The notes under the pieces: generated by a model
Databases searched by the model: none
What the model saw: the letters and a program-made list of their open reading frames with translations, nothing else
Told to the model about the DNA's origin: nothing
Program-made: the position numbers and the translations under genes
DNA from: UBA5951 sp012269555
GTDB lineage: Bacteria; Pseudomonadota; Alphaproteobacteria; Puniceispirillales; Puniceispirillaceae
Length of the DNA: 64,000 bases
Direction: 5' to 3'
Assembly (NCBI GenBank): GCA_038147755.1
Contig: JAYQTS010000003.1
Location: 62,001 to 126,000 of the forward strand
Part shown: positions 10,294-20,070 of the stretch, one piece after another
Layout of the letters: each line of letters begins with the position of its first letter
How positions within the stretch are numbered: position 1 is the stretch's first letter

Positions 10294-11272
10294 TTATTTA
10301 TCTGTTGAGTTTTCTGCTTCGTTCATTATGTGTTTCATTTTTAGATAAACGTTTTCGAGGTTTAATAAGTCTTCTTTTCCGAAAGACGTCTGGTTTAATT
10401 CGATTTTTAAATGACTGGTATCGATTATTAATCGCTCTGCTTCTTCTGTTTGTTCGCTTATCACTTCATAATATTTTACAGGACGAGAAATTCCTTTAAG
10501 TTTTATTTCACCTACTTCTTCAAGCGCAAATAAATCGCGTACCAAAAGATAAGTTTCTTCAGATACAATAATTTTATTTGGTTGTGCTGAACTCTCTAAT
10601 CGCGAAGCTAAATTAACGGGGGATCCAATGACTGTGTAATCTAAACGATTCTCAGAACCAAAATTTCCTACTGTGCAAAAGCCAGTGTTTATCCCTATTC
10701 TAATACTAAGGGCAGATTTAAGACTGAAATTTTTGCCCCAAAAATTAGTAAGCTCTTGCATTTTTTGTTGCATTTCGATTGCCATTTTTAGACAAGAGGC
10801 AGCGTCTTCAGCATAGCCTTTGGATTCTGGATCTCCAAAAAAAATAAGAATGGCATCTCCGATATACTTATCGATTGTTCCACCATATTTAAGTGCAATG
10901 GTAGACATTTCGGTAAGATAAAAGTTTATTAGGCTTGTCAATTCTTCTGATTCAAGGTGTTCTGTAATATCAGTAAAACCTACTATGTCAGAAAAAACAC
11001 CGTAAGTTTTTTCCTCTGACTTGTGACATTTGCATCTTGATTGCCTGAGAATATTTGCTCATAGATTTGAGGTGAGAGGTATCTTGATAATTTAGAGGAA
11101 AGAACTTCAAGTTCTGCAGTTTTTTCTTGTGCTTCCTGCTTTGCCTCATCAGCAATTTTTTTGTTTTTCTAATTGCGTAGATAATGAACGGCAAATTAGC
11201 TTCTAATTTCAGCTTGGAATTCTCTTTTTTTAATTGTGCAAATGCTTCAGCTGTTAACTCGATATCTGACAT
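10294..11272 (-). CDS. Class III adenylate/guanylate cyclase with N-terminal coiled coil, frame broken twice
   Basis: A cytosolic cyclase of about 326 residues after repair. N-terminal charged helix or coiled coil (about 1-75), then a LSRYLSPQIYEQIF linker typical of this subgroup, then the catalytic domain: FFSDIVGFTDITEHL (metal Asp), GGTIDKYIGDAILIFFGDP (second metal Asp), RIGINTG and GSPVNLASRLE. Two breaks need one added base each: a run of seven T on the plus strand at 11156-11162, and a run of six A at 10992-10997. After both repairs the protein is continuous from ATG at 11272. No sensor domain is apparent, so the input signal is unknown. Confidence 0.82.
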
Positions 11273-11498
11273 CTTAGACCTAGAGTAATGAAAGGTAATA
11301 TTTATTAATATGATTATTACATTATTATTTATTAATATCTACTTTGTTCAAACATATTCACTTTATCCAATTTTATAAGTTCATTATTTAAAAAATTTTT
11401 AGATTTATAATTGAGATTGGTTTGAATGTGATTATAATTAGTGGAATGAAAAACAAAGCCTTAAATTAGGCCAAATTTCTTAATAAAGGGATTGTTCC

Positions 11499-13198
11499 TT
11501 GAAAAAACCTATTGTCATTTTACTGGTTGTTTTTGGTATTTTCAGCGGTGGTTATCTTCTACTGCTAGATCAATCAAAAAGAGCAGCTATTGATACATTA
11601 GAAAATTTTAATAAGACTCTCCAGAGAAGTTTTGGAGATGTTCAGATAACCTATGATGATATTAGGACAAATATATTTCAGAGGTCAGCTATAGCAGAAG
11701 AGCTAGTTTTAAGTGTCTCTGATAATCAGATTATTAAAGTTGATGAAATGGTAATATCTGGTGAAGAGGGAAGTATAAGATTTGCTAATTTATCAGATCT
11801 AGAGCTCAGTTTTATGTATGACGAAGTACAATTTAAAACTGCTATAGGTAAACTCTTCATTGAAGAATTAAAACTTGGAAAATTCAAAGTTTTTTGAATG
11901 ATTATCGTGACTCTTTGGATGCTATATTATTCATTTTGGATGAGCTATCTATCAGCAAATTTGAACTTGAAGATTTTTCTCTGATAGGAACAAACATGAA
12001 TGATGAGCCTATCATCTCTTTATCTGGTGGAGTTTTTGTTGATGACCTCTACCGAGGTTCTATAAATAATGTGAATGCAATTGAGTTAATTATTAACAAT
12101 AGAGCATATTTCAATTTAAGTCCTTTCGATTTTGAAACAGATAACATTGAAATTTCAAATTTTGAATTGAAACCATTTGTGGAGGCTTTTAATTCCGAAC
12201 AAAAAGAAGTTTTTCGCCAATTAAACCATGCATTTGGTATCACAAAACTTGATATTGAAAAAAGTTCATTATTCCTCCCTGACAGAAACTTGAGAATGTT
12301 AATTGGCAAAGGTGACCTTGAAATTGAAAATAGTTTTCTCGAGACATTTACGCTGGAGGATTTCGTTTTTCAAGAAAAACCAGTTGATACAAATGTATCT
12401 ATTGGAGAGATGAGTTTGAAAGGACTTGATTTATCAATTGATTTTTTGTCTCAAGAAATCCTTTACGAAAATGTTTCTCGTGTTTTTGGTGTTGAAGAAT
12501 TTTTTCTAAAGGATGTTTCCATTCTTCATGATGAAATCCCGTTAAGGTTTGCAGAATTTGGGTTTTCTGAAATTGAAACAAAATTGAAACAGGTAATTAG
12601 TGGAAAGACTTTCATGTATGATCTCGAAATACCTTTTTCTGAGATAGAAGAAATTAATCAAAAACTTGTTGAAGAGATTGTCTTAACTACAGGTTTAGAT
12701 AAATTAAAAGCCAGTTTTCAAACTGAGTTCTATTACGATGAAGACGATAAAAGATATTCTAACTCCATCAAGGCTGAGCTTGATCAACTCGCAGAAATAG
12801 AATTTTCATTAGAAATGGCAGAATTTGCCCCAATCTCTTTGAAAGAACTCGAAGAAGTTCCTTCCTCTATTTTATTAGCTATTTTTGGTGAAGAGATAGA
12901 ATTTAGAAAAATAAAAATTGATTACAACGATTTTCAATTAGCAGATATTTTGTTCAAAACTTATCCGCAAATCGTTATAGGGATAGATTTCATCAAAGTA
13001 CAAGCATCATTATTGCTTTATCAGTATCCAAATGAAAAAGAGTTATTAATTAATGCTCTAAACAATTTTGGGCGTGAAAGAAATAAATTTGGTCTAAATG
13101 TTTTAGCTGTCAAACCATTAAGAATGTCTGAAGTTTCTCAGCACTTTGCATCAGGACGATTGAATGAATACGTATCGATTGAAGCGTACGGAAATTAA
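11499..13198 (+). CDS. Membrane-anchored or exported protein of unknown function, frame broken once
   Basis: About 566 residues after repair. It starts with one hydrophobic segment (about residues 4-23, IVILLVVFGIFSGGYLLLL) that would act as a signal anchor; the rest is acidic and likely outside the cytoplasm. The first part ends at 11897 after a run of six T (11890-11895); one added T gives KVFLNDYRDSLDAILFILDEL and continues to 13198. The body alternates short strands and charged turns, with recurring patterns such as ELEDFSLIG, NIEISNFELKPF and LDIEKSSLFLPD. This is reminiscent of AsmA- or DUF945-like periplasmic proteins, but I do not recognise the family with confidence. Confidence 0.6.
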
Positions 13199-13216
13199 GT
13201 AAATCAGAAATGAGTT

Positions 13217-13236
13217 TTAATTTAGAACTAAATTAA
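13217..13236. terminator. Weak AT-rich stem-loop between convergent genes
   Basis: TTAATTTAG (13217-13225) and CTAAATTAA (13228-13236) pair perfectly, separated by two bases. It sits between the stops of the 11499 gene and yaiI, which converge. With few G-C pairs and only short T tracts its terminator strength is doubtful. Confidence 0.3.
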
Positions 13237-13255
13237 CGTCCAAAATTAAATATAT

Positions 13256-13720
13256 TTATTTAACAATTTTTTTAGGTTGCTGTATTAATTTCTCTAGGGA
13301 ATTGAGAAAACGTGCCCTGTCTATTTTGGAAAATTGTTTATGAGTTTGCGTATGAAAGGGATTCGCAGCTCTAAGATCGGTCATTAAATTACGCATGGCA
13401 AGCATATTTCCTATATTATTTTCTGTAATTATTTCCCCATTATTTTTTATAACTAAGCACCCTTTTTCTAAAACTCTTGAGGCCAATGGTATGTCTGCAG
13501 TTATTACTATGTCGCCAAAACAGATTTCTTCTGAGATATAATTGTCAGCTTTATCTGGCCCTTGGTCTACAACAACTATTTTTATAATTGGGTTTATTGA
13601 TGGCCTAATCCCACCATTGCTTACAAAGATGACATTTATCTTATGCCTTGTTGCGACTTGTTCTATTTCTTTTTTAACAGGGCAAGCATCCGCATCTACG
13701 TATATTTGCAAAACAATCAT
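13256..13720 (-). CDS. yaiI: YaiI/YqxD family protein (UPF0178, DUF188)
   Basis: A 154-residue protein that matches the UPF0178 family along its length. Family signatures are YVDADACPVKKEI near the start, VVDQGPDKADNYI (about 50-62), GDIVITADIPLASRVLEKG (about 70-88) and NIGNMLAMRNLMTDLR. The acidic DxDxCP and D residues resemble a PIN-like nuclease site, but the biochemical role is unsettled in the literature I know. It stands alone in its direction, next to an aldo/keto reductase read the other way. Confidence 0.9.
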   Translation of the reverse strand: MIVLQIYVDADACPVKKEIEQVATRHKINVIFVSNGGIRPSINPIIKIVVVDQGPDKADNYISEEICFGDIVITADIPLASRVLEKGCLVIKNNGEIITENNIGNMLAMRNLMTDLRAANPFHTQTHKQFSKIDRARFLNSLEKLIQQPKKIVK

Positions 13721-13861
13721 TCCCTTTTCTGTTAGATTAAGAAATCAATTTTTTGAGTACTTTTTAGCAACGACTGAAGAATTTCATTTGGAAATTTAAA
13801 TTGTTTTTAGTTTCATTAAATTTTTATTTTTCATATACTAAATTCTGACCAGGAGTAAAAT

Positions 13862-14710
13862 ATGTTTTCTGAATCATTTCCCACAGTATCTGTTCGTGGA
13901 GTTGAAATACCTTCTATTGGCTATGGTACTATGTTGTTTCCCGAGCCAGAGAAAGCTGTCTCTTTGATCTCCCAAGCAATTGAATCTGGCTACAGACATA
14001 TTGATACAGCAAGGAAATATGGATCTGAAAAATGGGTAGGTGAGGCTATCCGTAATACTTCTATAGCTCGAGAGGAAATCTGGGTTACTACCAAAGTTAC
14101 AGAAGAGAATGCTAAAGCAGATGATTTTGCGAGGTCAGTAGATAAAAGCTTGAAAGCAATGCAATTAAATTACGTAGATTTATTATTAATTCATTGGCCA
14201 CAACCTAAAGTGCCTCTCTCAGAGACGATTGGTGCTTTAATAAAAGCTAAGCAAGAAGGTCTTGCAAAAAATATTGGAATATCAAATTTTACCGTAGAAC
14301 TGATACATAAAGCAGTGCAACTATCTTCAGAACAATTATTCACGAATCAAATCGAATATCATCCATTTATTAACCAAGATAAAGTTTTGCAAACATGCAG
14401 GAAATTCGGCATTTCAGTTACATGTCATGTACCATTAGCTAGAGGTGAAGTGCTCAAAAGCCCTCAAATTAAAGAAATTGCTAAATTTCATAAGAAGTCA
14501 CCTGCTCAAATCACCCTTAAATGGCTAATTCAACAAAAAGATATAATCGTTGTGCCTAGAGGTTTATCCAGAGGTGAAATAATAGAAAACATAAATTTGA
14601 GTGATTTTAGTTTGTCAGATGAGCAAATGAATATGATATCGAAGTTACGTAACAGAAATTTACGCCTGGTTGATCCAGAGGTCCGGCGGCCTGTTTGGGA
14701 TTTGCCCTAA
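13862..14710 (+). CDS. Aldo/keto reductase
   Basis: A 282-residue NADPH-dependent reductase with the AKR barrel. The catalytic tetrad is visible: Asp in GYRHIDTARKYGSE (about residue 48), Tyr in the same segment, Lys in VTTKV (about 78), and His in LLIHWPQP (about 111). Nearby are NIGISNF and NQIEYHPF. It groups by eye with 2,5-diketogluconate reductase-like AKRs that reduce aldehydes or ketones. A clear AGGAG ribosome site precedes the ATG. An acyl-CoA synthetase follows 90 bases downstream. Confidence 0.85.
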   Translation: MFSESFPTVSVRGVEIPSIGYGTMLFPEPEKAVSLISQAIESGYRHIDTARKYGSEKWVGEAIRNTSIAREEIWVTTKVTEENAKADDFARSVDKSLKAMQLNYVDLLLIHWPQPKVPLSETIGALIKAKQEGLAKNIGISNFTVELIHKAVQLSSEQLFTNQIEYHPFINQDKVLQTCRKFGISVTCHVPLARGEVLKSPQIKEIAKFHKKSPAQITLKWLIQQKDIIVVPRGLSRGEIIENINLSDFSLSDEQMNMISKLRNRNLRLVDPEVRRPVWDLP

Positions 14711-14799
14711 TTATTTGTGACATGGTTGCGAATGAGCAAATATGATATTTATAAAATTCATTCTAATCTAATTTATTTTTTGTTTCGGGAATAACATTC

Positions 14800-16686
14800 A
14801 TGAAAGATTATCATTCAACGTATGCTTTTGAAAAGCAGGATAGGGAAACTTTCTGGCTTGAAGCCGCAAAATCTATTGATTGGATTACTCCACCTAAAAT
14901 TGCTCTAGATGATAGTAACTCACCATTTTCTAAATGGTTTCCTGATGGAAAAATGAATAGTTGTTTTAATGCCGTAGATAGGCATGTGCTTGCGGGACGC
15001 CGGGAGCAAACAGCTATTCAGTATGAATCCCCAATAACGGGGCGATCAGCCTCAATGAGTTATGGAGAGTTGAAAAAGCAAACTGAAAAATTTGCAGGCA
15101 TGCTTATTGAGCAAGGCCTTAAAAAAGGGGATAGGGTAATAATTTACATGCCTATGATAAAGGAGGCAGTAATTGCAATGCTTGGTTGCGCACGTATTGG
15201 GGTAGTGCATTCAGTCGTTTTTGGTGGCTTCGCCGCTGCTGAATTGGCAAAACGTATAAATGACTGTAAGCCAAAATTAATAGTAAGTGCTTCTTGTGGG
15301 CATGAGCCTAATCGATTGGTCCTTTATAAACCACTTCTTGACCAAGCTATTCAGCAATCCAACTATAAGCCCTCGAAATGTATAATCTATCAGCGAGATG
15401 CAGCTAAAGCAGATCTTTTAAGTGGAAGAGATATTGAATGGCATGAGGCGTTGGCATCTGCTAACCCTGCGAATCCTGTGGCTTTATCGGCAACTGACCC
15501 ATTATATATTTTGTATACTTCCGGTACAACAGGTCAGCCAAAAGGCATTGTTAGAGATAATGGCGGGCATGCGGTAGCACTTTGTTGGAGTATGTCGAAT
15601 ATTTATGATGTTAATCCTGGTGAAGTTTTTTGGGCTGCCTCGGACATAGGATGGGTAGTAGGCCATTCTTATATTGTCTATGCTCCCTTATTTGCTGGTT
15701 GCACTTCCATTTTGTATGAAGGAAAGCCAGTAGGAACCCCAGATGCAGGTGCGTTCTGGGGCGTTGTTGAAAAAAATAATGTTAAAACATTATTTACGGC
15801 TCCAACAGCATTTAGGGCTATAAAAAGAATAGATCCAGAAGGTTCATTTATAAAAAAACACGATATCAGCTCTTTGAAATATCTTTTTCTTGCTGGAGAA
15901 AGAGCAGACCCGGATACCATTTCGTGGGCTCAAAAACAACTTAGAGTGCCAATTATTGACCATTGGTGGCAAACAGAAACCGGTTGGTCGATTTGTGCTA
16001 ACCCAGTAGGTTTAGATCAACTTCCAATAAAAATTGGATCTCCTAGTTTACCAATGCCTGGTTTTCAAATAGAAGTTTTAGATGATAGCGGAAATGTATT
16101 AGCTAATAACGTCTTAGGCTCAATCGTCATTAAACTCCCTTTACCTCCCTCTTGTTTAACAACTATTTGGGGTGCGAATAATACATTTATTGAGAAATAT
16201 CTTACTCGGTTTCCAGGATATTATGAGACTGGTGACGCAGGATATTTGGATGATGATGGTTATATTTATATTATGGCGCGAACAGATGATGTAATTAATG
16301 TTGCAGGTCATAGATTATCTACTGGACAAATAGAAGAAGTAATATCAGAACATCCGGATGTTGCTGAATGCGCGGTGATAGGCATAAATGACGAACTAAA
16401 GGGACAAATACCTATTAGCTTTGTTTGTTTGTACCCGGATACGCAAAACTCAGAAACAAAAATTTGTGAGGAGATTGTGCAATTAGTTATTAACAACGTT
16501 GGGCGCGTGTCTTCTTTAAAGAAAGTTGTGATAATAGATAGGTTGCCAAAGACAAGATCTGGTAAAATTGTTCGGTCAACGATGGTAAAAATAGCTAACC
16601 AAGAGAAATGGACGATACCAGCCACAATAGAGGATGCAACCGTGCTCGATGAAATTTCAAGAGCATTACAAAAGCAGTTATTATAA
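14800..16686 (+). CDS. prpE: Propionyl-CoA/acyl-CoA synthetase (PrpE-like)
   Basis: A full-length 628-residue AMP-forming acyl-CoA synthetase of the acetyl/propionyl-CoA synthetase group. The N-terminal ACAS region runs SKWFPDGKMNSCFNAVDRHV. The ATP loop is YTSGTTGQPKGIVRDNGGHA (about 247-266). Then come DHWWQTETGWSICANP, GYYETGDAGYLDDDGYIYIMARTDDVINVAGHRLSTGQIEE, and the C-terminal catalytic Lys in PKTRSGKIVRSTM. The VRDNGGHAVAL and WWQTETG patterns are typical of PrpE rather than Acs. It activates a short-chain fatty acid with CoA and ATP in the cytosol. Confidence 0.85.
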   Translation: MKDYHSTYAFEKQDRETFWLEAAKSIDWITPPKIALDDSNSPFSKWFPDGKMNSCFNAVDRHVLAGRREQTAIQYESPITGRSASMSYGELKKQTEKFAGMLIEQGLKKGDRVIIYMPMIKEAVIAMLGCARIGVVHSVVFGGFAAAELAKRINDCKPKLIVSASCGHEPNRLVLYKPLLDQAIQQSNYKPSKCIIYQRDAAKADLLSGRDIEWHEALASANPANPVALSATDPLYILYTSGTTGQPKGIVRDNGGHAVALCWSMSNIYDVNPGEVFWAASDIGWVVGHSYIVYAPLFAGCTSILYEGKPVGTPDAGAFWGVVEKNNVKTLFTAPTAFRAIKRIDPEGSFIKKHDISSLKYLFLAGERADPDTISWAQKQLRVPIIDHWWQTETGWSICANPVGLDQLPIKIGSPSLPMPGFQIEVLDDSGNVLANNVLGSIVIKLPLPPSCLTTIWGANNTFIEKYLTRFPGYYETGDAGYLDDDGYIYIMARTDDVINVAGHRLSTGQIEEVISEHPDVAECAVIGINDELKGQIPISFVCLYPDTQNSETKICEEIVQLVINNVGRVSSLKKVVIIDRLPKTRSGKIVRSTMVKIANQEKWTIPATIEDATVLDEISRALQKQLL

Positions 16687-16828
16687 AAAGTTTTAGAAAT
16701 TTTAGAAATTTTCTGTAAATTTGATGCAAATTGTATTATTTTTATTATTAATTTAAAATAATGAGGTTTTTTCATACTCTTTTTTTTAAAAAGCATTGCG
16801 TAAAATATGGAAAACCCTTAAATACCAT

Positions 16829-16853
16829 CTTTCTACTTATAGTAAGTAGAAAG
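16829..16853 (+). promoter_or_regulatory. Stem-loop in the 5' leader of the cold-shock gene
   Basis: CTTTCTACTTA (16829-16839) and TAAGTAGAAAG (16843-16853) pair perfectly over 11 bases around a three-base loop. There is no T tract after it, so it does not look like an intrinsic terminator. It lies about 75 bases before the csp start, inside the expected long leader, and could tune translation or mRNA stability with temperature. Confidence 0.45.
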
Positions 16854-16925
16854 AAACAAATTGATACGAATAGCTAGTTTTTTAAAAGACCGGTTTTTTG
16901 TGTTAATAAAAACTGAGGATAAAAA

Positions 16926-17132
16926 ATGGCTAACGGAAAAGTAAAGTGGTTTAATTCACAAAAGGGTTATGGCTTCATTGAGCCCGAGGAGGGTTCACAA
17001 GACGTATTCGTTCATATATCAGCTGTTAAAGCTGCTGGTATGGACGCATTATCAGATGGGCAAGCTGTTTCTTACGAATTAGAAACTGGTCAGAATGGTA
17101 AAACATCTGCAGTAAATTTAGAAGCATTGTAA
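16926..17132 (+). CDS. Cold-shock protein (CspA family)
   Basis: A 68-residue single OB-fold nucleic-acid-binding protein. The start MANGKVKWFNSQKGYGFIEPEEG contains RNP1-like KGYGFI, and DVFVHISAV contains RNP2. The length and composition are those of the CspA family, an RNA chaperone that melts mRNA structure. GAGGAT lies about 6 bases before the ATG. A strong terminator follows directly, so it is monocistronic, preceded by a leader of about 240 bases from the upstream prpE stop. Confidence 0.95.
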   Translation: MANGKVKWFNSQKGYGFIEPEEGSQDVFVHISAVKAAGMDALSDGQAVSYELETGQNGKTSAVNLEAL

Positions 17133-17152
17133 GTTTAAATTATTCAGGAAAG

Positions 17153-17184
17153 CGTCAGATATTTTTAGTATCTGGCGTTTTTTT
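17153..17184 (+). terminator. Intrinsic terminator of the cold-shock gene
   Basis: CGTCAGATA (17153-17161) pairs with TATCTGGCG (17169-17177) with one G-T wobble and a seven-base loop, followed by seven T (17178-17184). It begins 20 bases after the csp stop codon. Confidence 0.85.
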
Positions 17185-17263
17185 GCTTCATATTAAAGAT
17201 TTATAGGTAACAGTTTTTGATAAATGAATCGTAAACTTGTTTGCTTGTCTTTTTCTACAAATA

Positions 17264-18349
17264 TTATTTTCCATTCTTAAATTTAGTAATGAATATCGGC
17301 ATAGAAACAAATATAAAAAGTACTCTCACTAAGTGGTGGAATGCCACAAAAGCTACATCATAACCAAAAATTAGAGCTAAAATAGTAGCTTCATATAAAC
17401 CACCTGGAACAAAAGCAAGCCAAATCGATAGAAAATTAACGTCTAATGCGAATACGATAAAAATTGCCATAAACAGGTAGGTGATTAAGATTAATCCGGA
17501 GGTCAAACAAGCATCAACTAAAGTTGTTCTAAGCTCGAACAGCGAAATTTGTGCTAGTCTTGCTCCGACTGAAGCTCCTATAGTCATTTGTGCAATTATT
17601 ATTAATTCAGAAATTCTGGGTAGTTCAATTATACCGGCTAAATGTAAAATGCTACTTAAAAATATAGGTCCTAATAAATGAGGACTTGGAATTCTTATCA
17701 ATTTTCCTATCCAATAGCCACTAAAACATAAAAATAAGAAAATGATGATTTGTGATAGGGAAAGATCGACTAAATTTGGCATTTCATACAATATTTCATT
17801 AGATTGTTTGATAGCTAAATTTCCTCCGATGAATGCTAAGAGAAAAGGAGTGCTGATAAATACTATCGCCACCCTTATTAAGTGAAAAAGAGCTACTACA
17901 TAGTCTTTTTCAACTATTTCGCGCGCCATAACTACAGCTTCTGCTTGACCGCCAGGTATGCTGCATAGGAAAGCTTGTTTAGGTTCATAAAATTTAACTC
18001 TAGTCAAAAATTGAAAAGCAATAAAAGTCACAAATAATGTTGCAATTAGCATAATGCTAACGGAAAATGTCCATTGTTGAGCAGTTTTAAGGATGTCTGG
18101 AGTGAAATTAGTTCCAATCATTACTGATATTCCAATTATCACTGGAAAATAAAACAAATTTGCGATTATTAGGAATGGTTGCACTCGAGGGATACTTGCT
18201 CCAGTTAAAAATACACCCATAAGACTTCCTAGAAAATAAGGCGCAGGTACATTCAATAACTGAAATAGGTTGGCGCTCATGAAAGCTATTATTAGGGTAA
18301 ATATAATTTTATATATTTCAGTAAATATATCATTGCCGAGAAACTTCAT
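17264..18349 (-). CDS. AbrB-family integral membrane protein
   Basis: About 361 residues with ten or so hydrophobic segments. The two halves repeat each other: CSIPGGQAEAVVMAREIVEKDYVVALFHLIRV in the first and AFVPGGLYEATILALIFGYDVAFVAFHHLVRV in the second. This PGG-EA ... HLVR duplication is the mark of the membrane AbrB family (PF05145), named after a regulator but composed of putative transporters. I place the start at the ATG at 18349 because AAGGA lies about 8 bases upstream; the reading frame is open further up to 18433. It is not obviously in an operon. Confidence 0.75.
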   Translation of the reverse strand: MKFLGNDIFTEIYKIIFTLIIAFMSANLFQLLNVPAPYFLGSLMGVFLTGASIPRVQPFLIIANLFYFPVIIGISVMIGTNFTPDILKTAQQWTFSVSIMLIATLFVTFIAFQFLTRVKFYEPKQAFLCSIPGGQAEAVVMAREIVEKDYVVALFHLIRVAIVFISTPFLLAFIGGNLAIKQSNEILYEMPNLVDLSLSQIIIFLFLCFSGYWIGKLIRIPSPHLLGPIFLSSILHLAGIIELPRISELIIIAQMTIGASVGARLAQISLFELRTTLVDACLTSGLILITYLFMAIFIVFALDVNFLSIWLAFVPGGLYEATILALIFGYDVAFVAFHHLVRVLFIFVSMPIFITKFKNGK

Positions 18350-18594
18350 GTGCATATCCTTGAAGATGTTGAGCAGATCATATCCACATAAAAATTTGGC
18401 TAACAGGATACACTGAGAGAAGAACGTCAGCATAGTATCCTAAGTTTTTTTGTAAAGTAAATGGGGCAAGGAAGAAATAATTTGATTAAACAGATTTAGA
18501 AAAATATATAGATTTGGTTTGAATAAATTTTAATTTAAGGCATTTTATCTTGAGTGTTTGAGTTAAAAAAAAACGATAAAATTGGATATAAATA

Positions 18595-20021
18595 ATGGAT
18601 AGAATAAAAGCTTTTATAAATGGCAGTTTTAAAACTTCGGATGGGGATGTGTTAGTAAAGATCAACCCAGTCAATGGTAGGCCAATCGCAGAGGTTGAAA
18701 AAACAACAGATACGCTATTACAGGATGCCATAGAAGCTGCAAAAATCGCACAACATGATTGGTCGTCTCTGACAGGTCAGGAACGTGGCCAAATAATGGC
18801 TAAAGTAAGCAAGAAGCTAGCTGATTCTTTGCATGAATTAACAAGACTAGAAGTAAAAGATGTCGGTAAAGTATGGTCAGAGGCTTTCTCATCCGATGTT
18901 CCCTGCGGTGCGGAGGCTTACGAGTTTTTTGGTTCTCTCGCAGCTACAATAACTGGAACTTCTCACAAATGGACTAATGCTAGGGGTTATACCGAACGAG
19001 TTCCTCTTGGCATTTGTGCAGGTATAGGAGCTTGGAACTATCCTACACAGATTGCGTGCTGGAAATCAGCGCCTGCGCTAGCAATGGGAAATGCTTTTAT
19101 ACTCAAACCCTCGGAGATGACGCCTTACACTGCAAATGCAATAGCAGAAATTGTAACTGAGGCAGGATTGCCTGCTGGTCTATTTCAAGTGGTTCATGGA
19201 GATTTTTCCATTGGCCAGGCACTATGCAAACATCCTGATATAGCAAAAATATCCTTAACAGGTGGCCTTGAAACAGGAAAAAAAATAATGTCTCAGTCTG
19301 CTTCTACCTTAAAAAAGTGACATTAGAATTAGGGGAAAGGCACCCTGATTGTTTTTTCAGATGCAGATTTCGATTTAGCTGTGCAAACAGCAATAGATGC
19401 AAACTTTTACACAGCAGGAGAAGTTTGTTCAAATGCAACTCGTGTATTTATTCAAGATAAGATTGCTAATAAATTTATTGAAGCAGTAAAAGAAAAAGCT
19501 GAAAAATTAAAGGTAGGGGATCCAATGCTAGAGGACACACAAATTGGTGCGATGATTTCAGAACAACATTTAGAAAAAGTATTATCTTATATCACAATAG
19601 GTAAGTCTGAGGGTGCTAATTTGGTCACTGGAGGAGAGAGACAATTTCCCCAAAACTGTGAGGGTGGATTTTTATAAGTCCAGCTATCTTTTCTAATTGC
19701 GAGGATGATATGCAAATAGTAAGAGAAGAGATTTTTGGACCTGTGATGGCAGTTCTTAGCTTTGATAATGAGGAGGAGGTTATATGTAGGGCAAATAATA
19801 CTCAATATGGTTTGGGAGCCGGTGTACTAACTTCAGATCTGTCTAGAGCTTACAGAGTGGCCGATAAGCTAGATGCAGGGAATATTTGGATTAATAGCTA
19901 TAATTTAATTCCACCAGATTGGCCATTTGGAGGAGTAAAACAATCTGGATTTGGAAGAGAGTCATCAATCTATGCATTAGAAAGTTATAGTCAGATAAAA
20001 TCAACCTATGTACAATATTAA
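18595..20021 (+). CDS. Aldehyde dehydrogenase (betaine-aldehyde dehydrogenase-like), frame broken four times
   Basis: NAD(P)-dependent aldehyde dehydrogenase of about 476 residues after repair. N-terminal FINGSFKTSDG, cofactor region GAWNYPTQIACWKSAPALAMGN and FILKPSEMTP, the Glu in LELGG, the catalytic Cys in FYTAGEVCSNATRVFI, then EEIFGPVMAVLSF and PFGGVKQSGFGRE. Each of four breaks is repaired by one base: six A at 19311-19316, four G at 19332-19335, three C at 19343-19345 and five T at 19669-19673. The repaired segment reads LKKVTLELGGKAPLIVFSDAD. The substrate may be betaine aldehyde or another aminoaldehyde. Confidence 0.88.
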
Positions 20022-20070
20022 AAAATATCCTATCGTAGAAGCTTTTGTTAGAATATTTTTAATTATTTAT

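Noticed and set aside
16690..16712. Short direct repeat of TTTTAGAAA after prpE
   Set aside because: Two adjacent copies in an AT-rich spacer are likely simple-sequence noise with no feature attached.
18595..20021. Genome decay or pseudogene cluster
   Set aside because: The broken genes keep catalytic residues and family sequence on both sides of each break, with no premature stops inside the restored frames. Nearly all breaks are single missing bases.
20018..20062. Inverted repeat between the aldehyde dehydrogenase and EamA stops as a terminator
   Set aside because: It is made only of A-T pairs with a loop of about 24 bases, too weak to call.
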